NCBI GenBank assembly: GCA_032433765.1
Contig: JAVIAB010000160.1
Coordinates: forward strand, 17,348,049-17,412,048
DNA: 64,000 nt
From: Megaustenia siamemsis
Taxonomy: Eukaryota; Mollusca; Gastropoda; Stylommatophora; Ariophantidae
Direction of reading: 5' to 3'
Below the pieces are notes generated by a model that saw only the letters and a program-made list of their open reading frames with translations, did no database searches and was not told where the DNA came from. Below are positions 62,816 through 64,000 of this stretch, piece after piece (the stretch's first letter is position 1; the number at the start of each line of letters is the position of its first letter). The translations under genes and the position numbers were made by a program.

Positions 62816-64000
62816 CTTTTAAGATCATTCCGTGTCTTCCCCATCATCTTCATCTCTCTTCTTCCATCTGACTTCTCCAAGAATATTTTGGTCTTGCATT
62901 TTGTCTTTTACCCCTGATTTTCAAAAAAAGGAACTGTTATGTAAAACTCTCAGCTTCCTTCCGCAGTGTGTGTCCTGTCCAGCGCCATTGTCTTTGTTGT
63001 ATGTCTTTATCCATTGCTATTTGACTCGTACTTTTCCATAAAATTATGTTAACGACTTTGTCCTGCCATTTCCACTATTTTATTTTGTGCAAGCATCCAT
63101 TAATGAAAGTCTGTATCTTCATTATTATTATTTTTGTTGTTCTCCATGTGTCACAGTCATATAATCAGAGTGATTTAACATTGGAGTTGAAAATTATAAT
63201 TTGTGTATTTAACCCAATTTCTTTGGAATTCCATGTTTCATAGTACAAGGAAGGCTACTCTTGCTGTTTGTATCCGTATTTTGGTATCATTCACTCTCCC
63301 TCCTCTCTATATAAATTACTGCTCAGATATATGTCAGAATAAATATTTGGGAACTTTGTTAACCTCAGACGGAAGATGTACAAAAGAGGTGAGATGCAAA
63401 ATGACTCAGGCAAAAGCAGCTTTCCAAAAAATGAGGAAGATACTATGCAATCCATTTCTGACAATAGAAAGAAGAAAAAGAGTTCTTAAATGTTATGTAG
63501 AGTCAGGCTTAACATACGGATGTGAATCAAGGACAATAGGACAACAGACAAGAAAATCACTTGAGTCTGTAGAAATGTGGTTTTACGGAAGAATGTTGAG
63601 AATACCATGGACAGCTAAGAAGAGTAAACAGCATGTTCTGAAAGAGGTCAAAGCAAAAAGAGAGCTAATTTCCAATATTAGGAAGAGATAATCATCATTT
63701 TTTGGTCATTTAATGAGAATAGAACAAGTGGAATATACTGTAACTGGAAAAATTGAGGGACGAAGAGATAGAGGGAAGCAAAGAGAAAAAATACCAGACA
63801 GCTTATGAGTATGGCTTGGCAGAAGGTCAACAACATAAATGATAAATAACTGTCGAGATCGAAAATTGTGGAGAGACATGATCACCTACGCCAGCAGGCC
63901 CTGTACTTGATGATGATGATATGTAAGATTGTACGTCTAGTAGAGGTATTTCTGCTGTTATTATTTGGTTATTTCCCAATGCATTAATTCTCATAATGTT
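62816..64000 (-). pseudogene. RTE-B LINE, antisense, interrupted by RTE-C
   Basis: Left piece (62816-63334) is antisense to the C-terminal part and 3' end of RTE-B (compare 26140-26680). The right piece (63925-64000, running off the window) is antisense to 26070-26145, the codons around LLDVQSYIYLGS. The pieces are adjacent in RTE-B, so the RTE-C copy between them is a later insertion. Frames broken. Confidence 0.9.
63335..63924 (+). pseudogene. RTE-C LINE 3' part inserted in RTE-B
   Basis: Begins NKYLGTLLTSDGRCTKEV, continues AKAAFQKMRKI, ERRKRVLKCYVESGLTYGCE, MWFYGRMLRIPWTAKKSK, ELISNIRKR, then a stop at 63689 and the remaining C-terminal block in a broken frame, to a gatgatgat tail. 'atatgt' occurs at 63329-63334 and 63919-63924, consistent with a short target-site duplication. 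Confidence 0.9.

Overview
This is a eukaryotic, non-coding-looking window from an AT-rich animal genome. Its retroelement and SINE types suggest an invertebrate, most plausibly a lophotrochozoan such as a gastropod mollusc; that placement is inference from family resemblance only. I recognise no host protein-coding gene. Nearly everything I can explain is (i) tandem repeat arrays, about 29 arrays totalling roughly 18 kb (near 29% of the window), and (ii) broken or nested transposable elements.

Layout. 0-4.3 kb: a decayed Polinton/Maverick DNA polymerase B, then the 3' ends of two RNase H-bearing LINEs. 4.8-8.9 kb: four minisatellites and one RTE-type LINE end. 9-13.7 kb: a LINE interrupted by two tRNA-derived SINEs, more SINEs, and a 34-bp array split by a composite insertion. 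14-24.7 kb: minisatellites alternating with LINE 3' ends; one 111-bp array grew from a LINE end. 25-29 kb: a long RTE pseudogene, a short RTE copy with a perfect target-site duplication (TSD), and more LINE ends. 29-33.9 kb: 39/40-bp and 44-bp arrays, the latter about 1.85 kb long. 34.3-43.1 kb: LINE fragments around the best-preserved retrotransposon, an RTE-type ORF of 817 codons inserted antisense in another LINE. 43.5-45.4 kb: 30-bp arrays and a TATAA microsatellite. 45.65-48.65 kb: a LINE interrupted by a complete-looking Tc1/mariner-type transposon with matching terminal inverted repeats, a TA duplication and an uninterrupted transposase ORF. 49-56.4 kb: SINEs (one carrying a nested insertion), LINE ends, a 33-bp array and a 61-bp array apparently grown from a LINE end. 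56.6-64 kb: a CT-rich microsatellite flanked by duplicated 270-bp segments, three long minisatellites, and an RTE copy inserted in another RTE copy.

Families are labelled locally: RTE-A, -B, -C (C2 is a diverged subfamily of C), LINE-D, -E, -G, -H, -J, LINE-alpha and -beta (RNase H-bearing), and SINE-1, -2, -3. They were joined by comparing copies within this window, so their clade names (RTE-like, I/Jockey-like) rest on recognised protein motifs rather than a database search. Long ORFs over the arrays are by-products of repeat units without stops and were not annotated as genes.

The elements do not form a pathway; the relations are parasitic and stratigraphic. Several SINEs carry tRNA-like heads. 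One small family shares its 3' tail with RTE-A, which suggests RTE-A-type machinery mobilised it. The most notable items are the transposon with its reconstructable empty site and the minisatellites seeded by LINE 3' ends.
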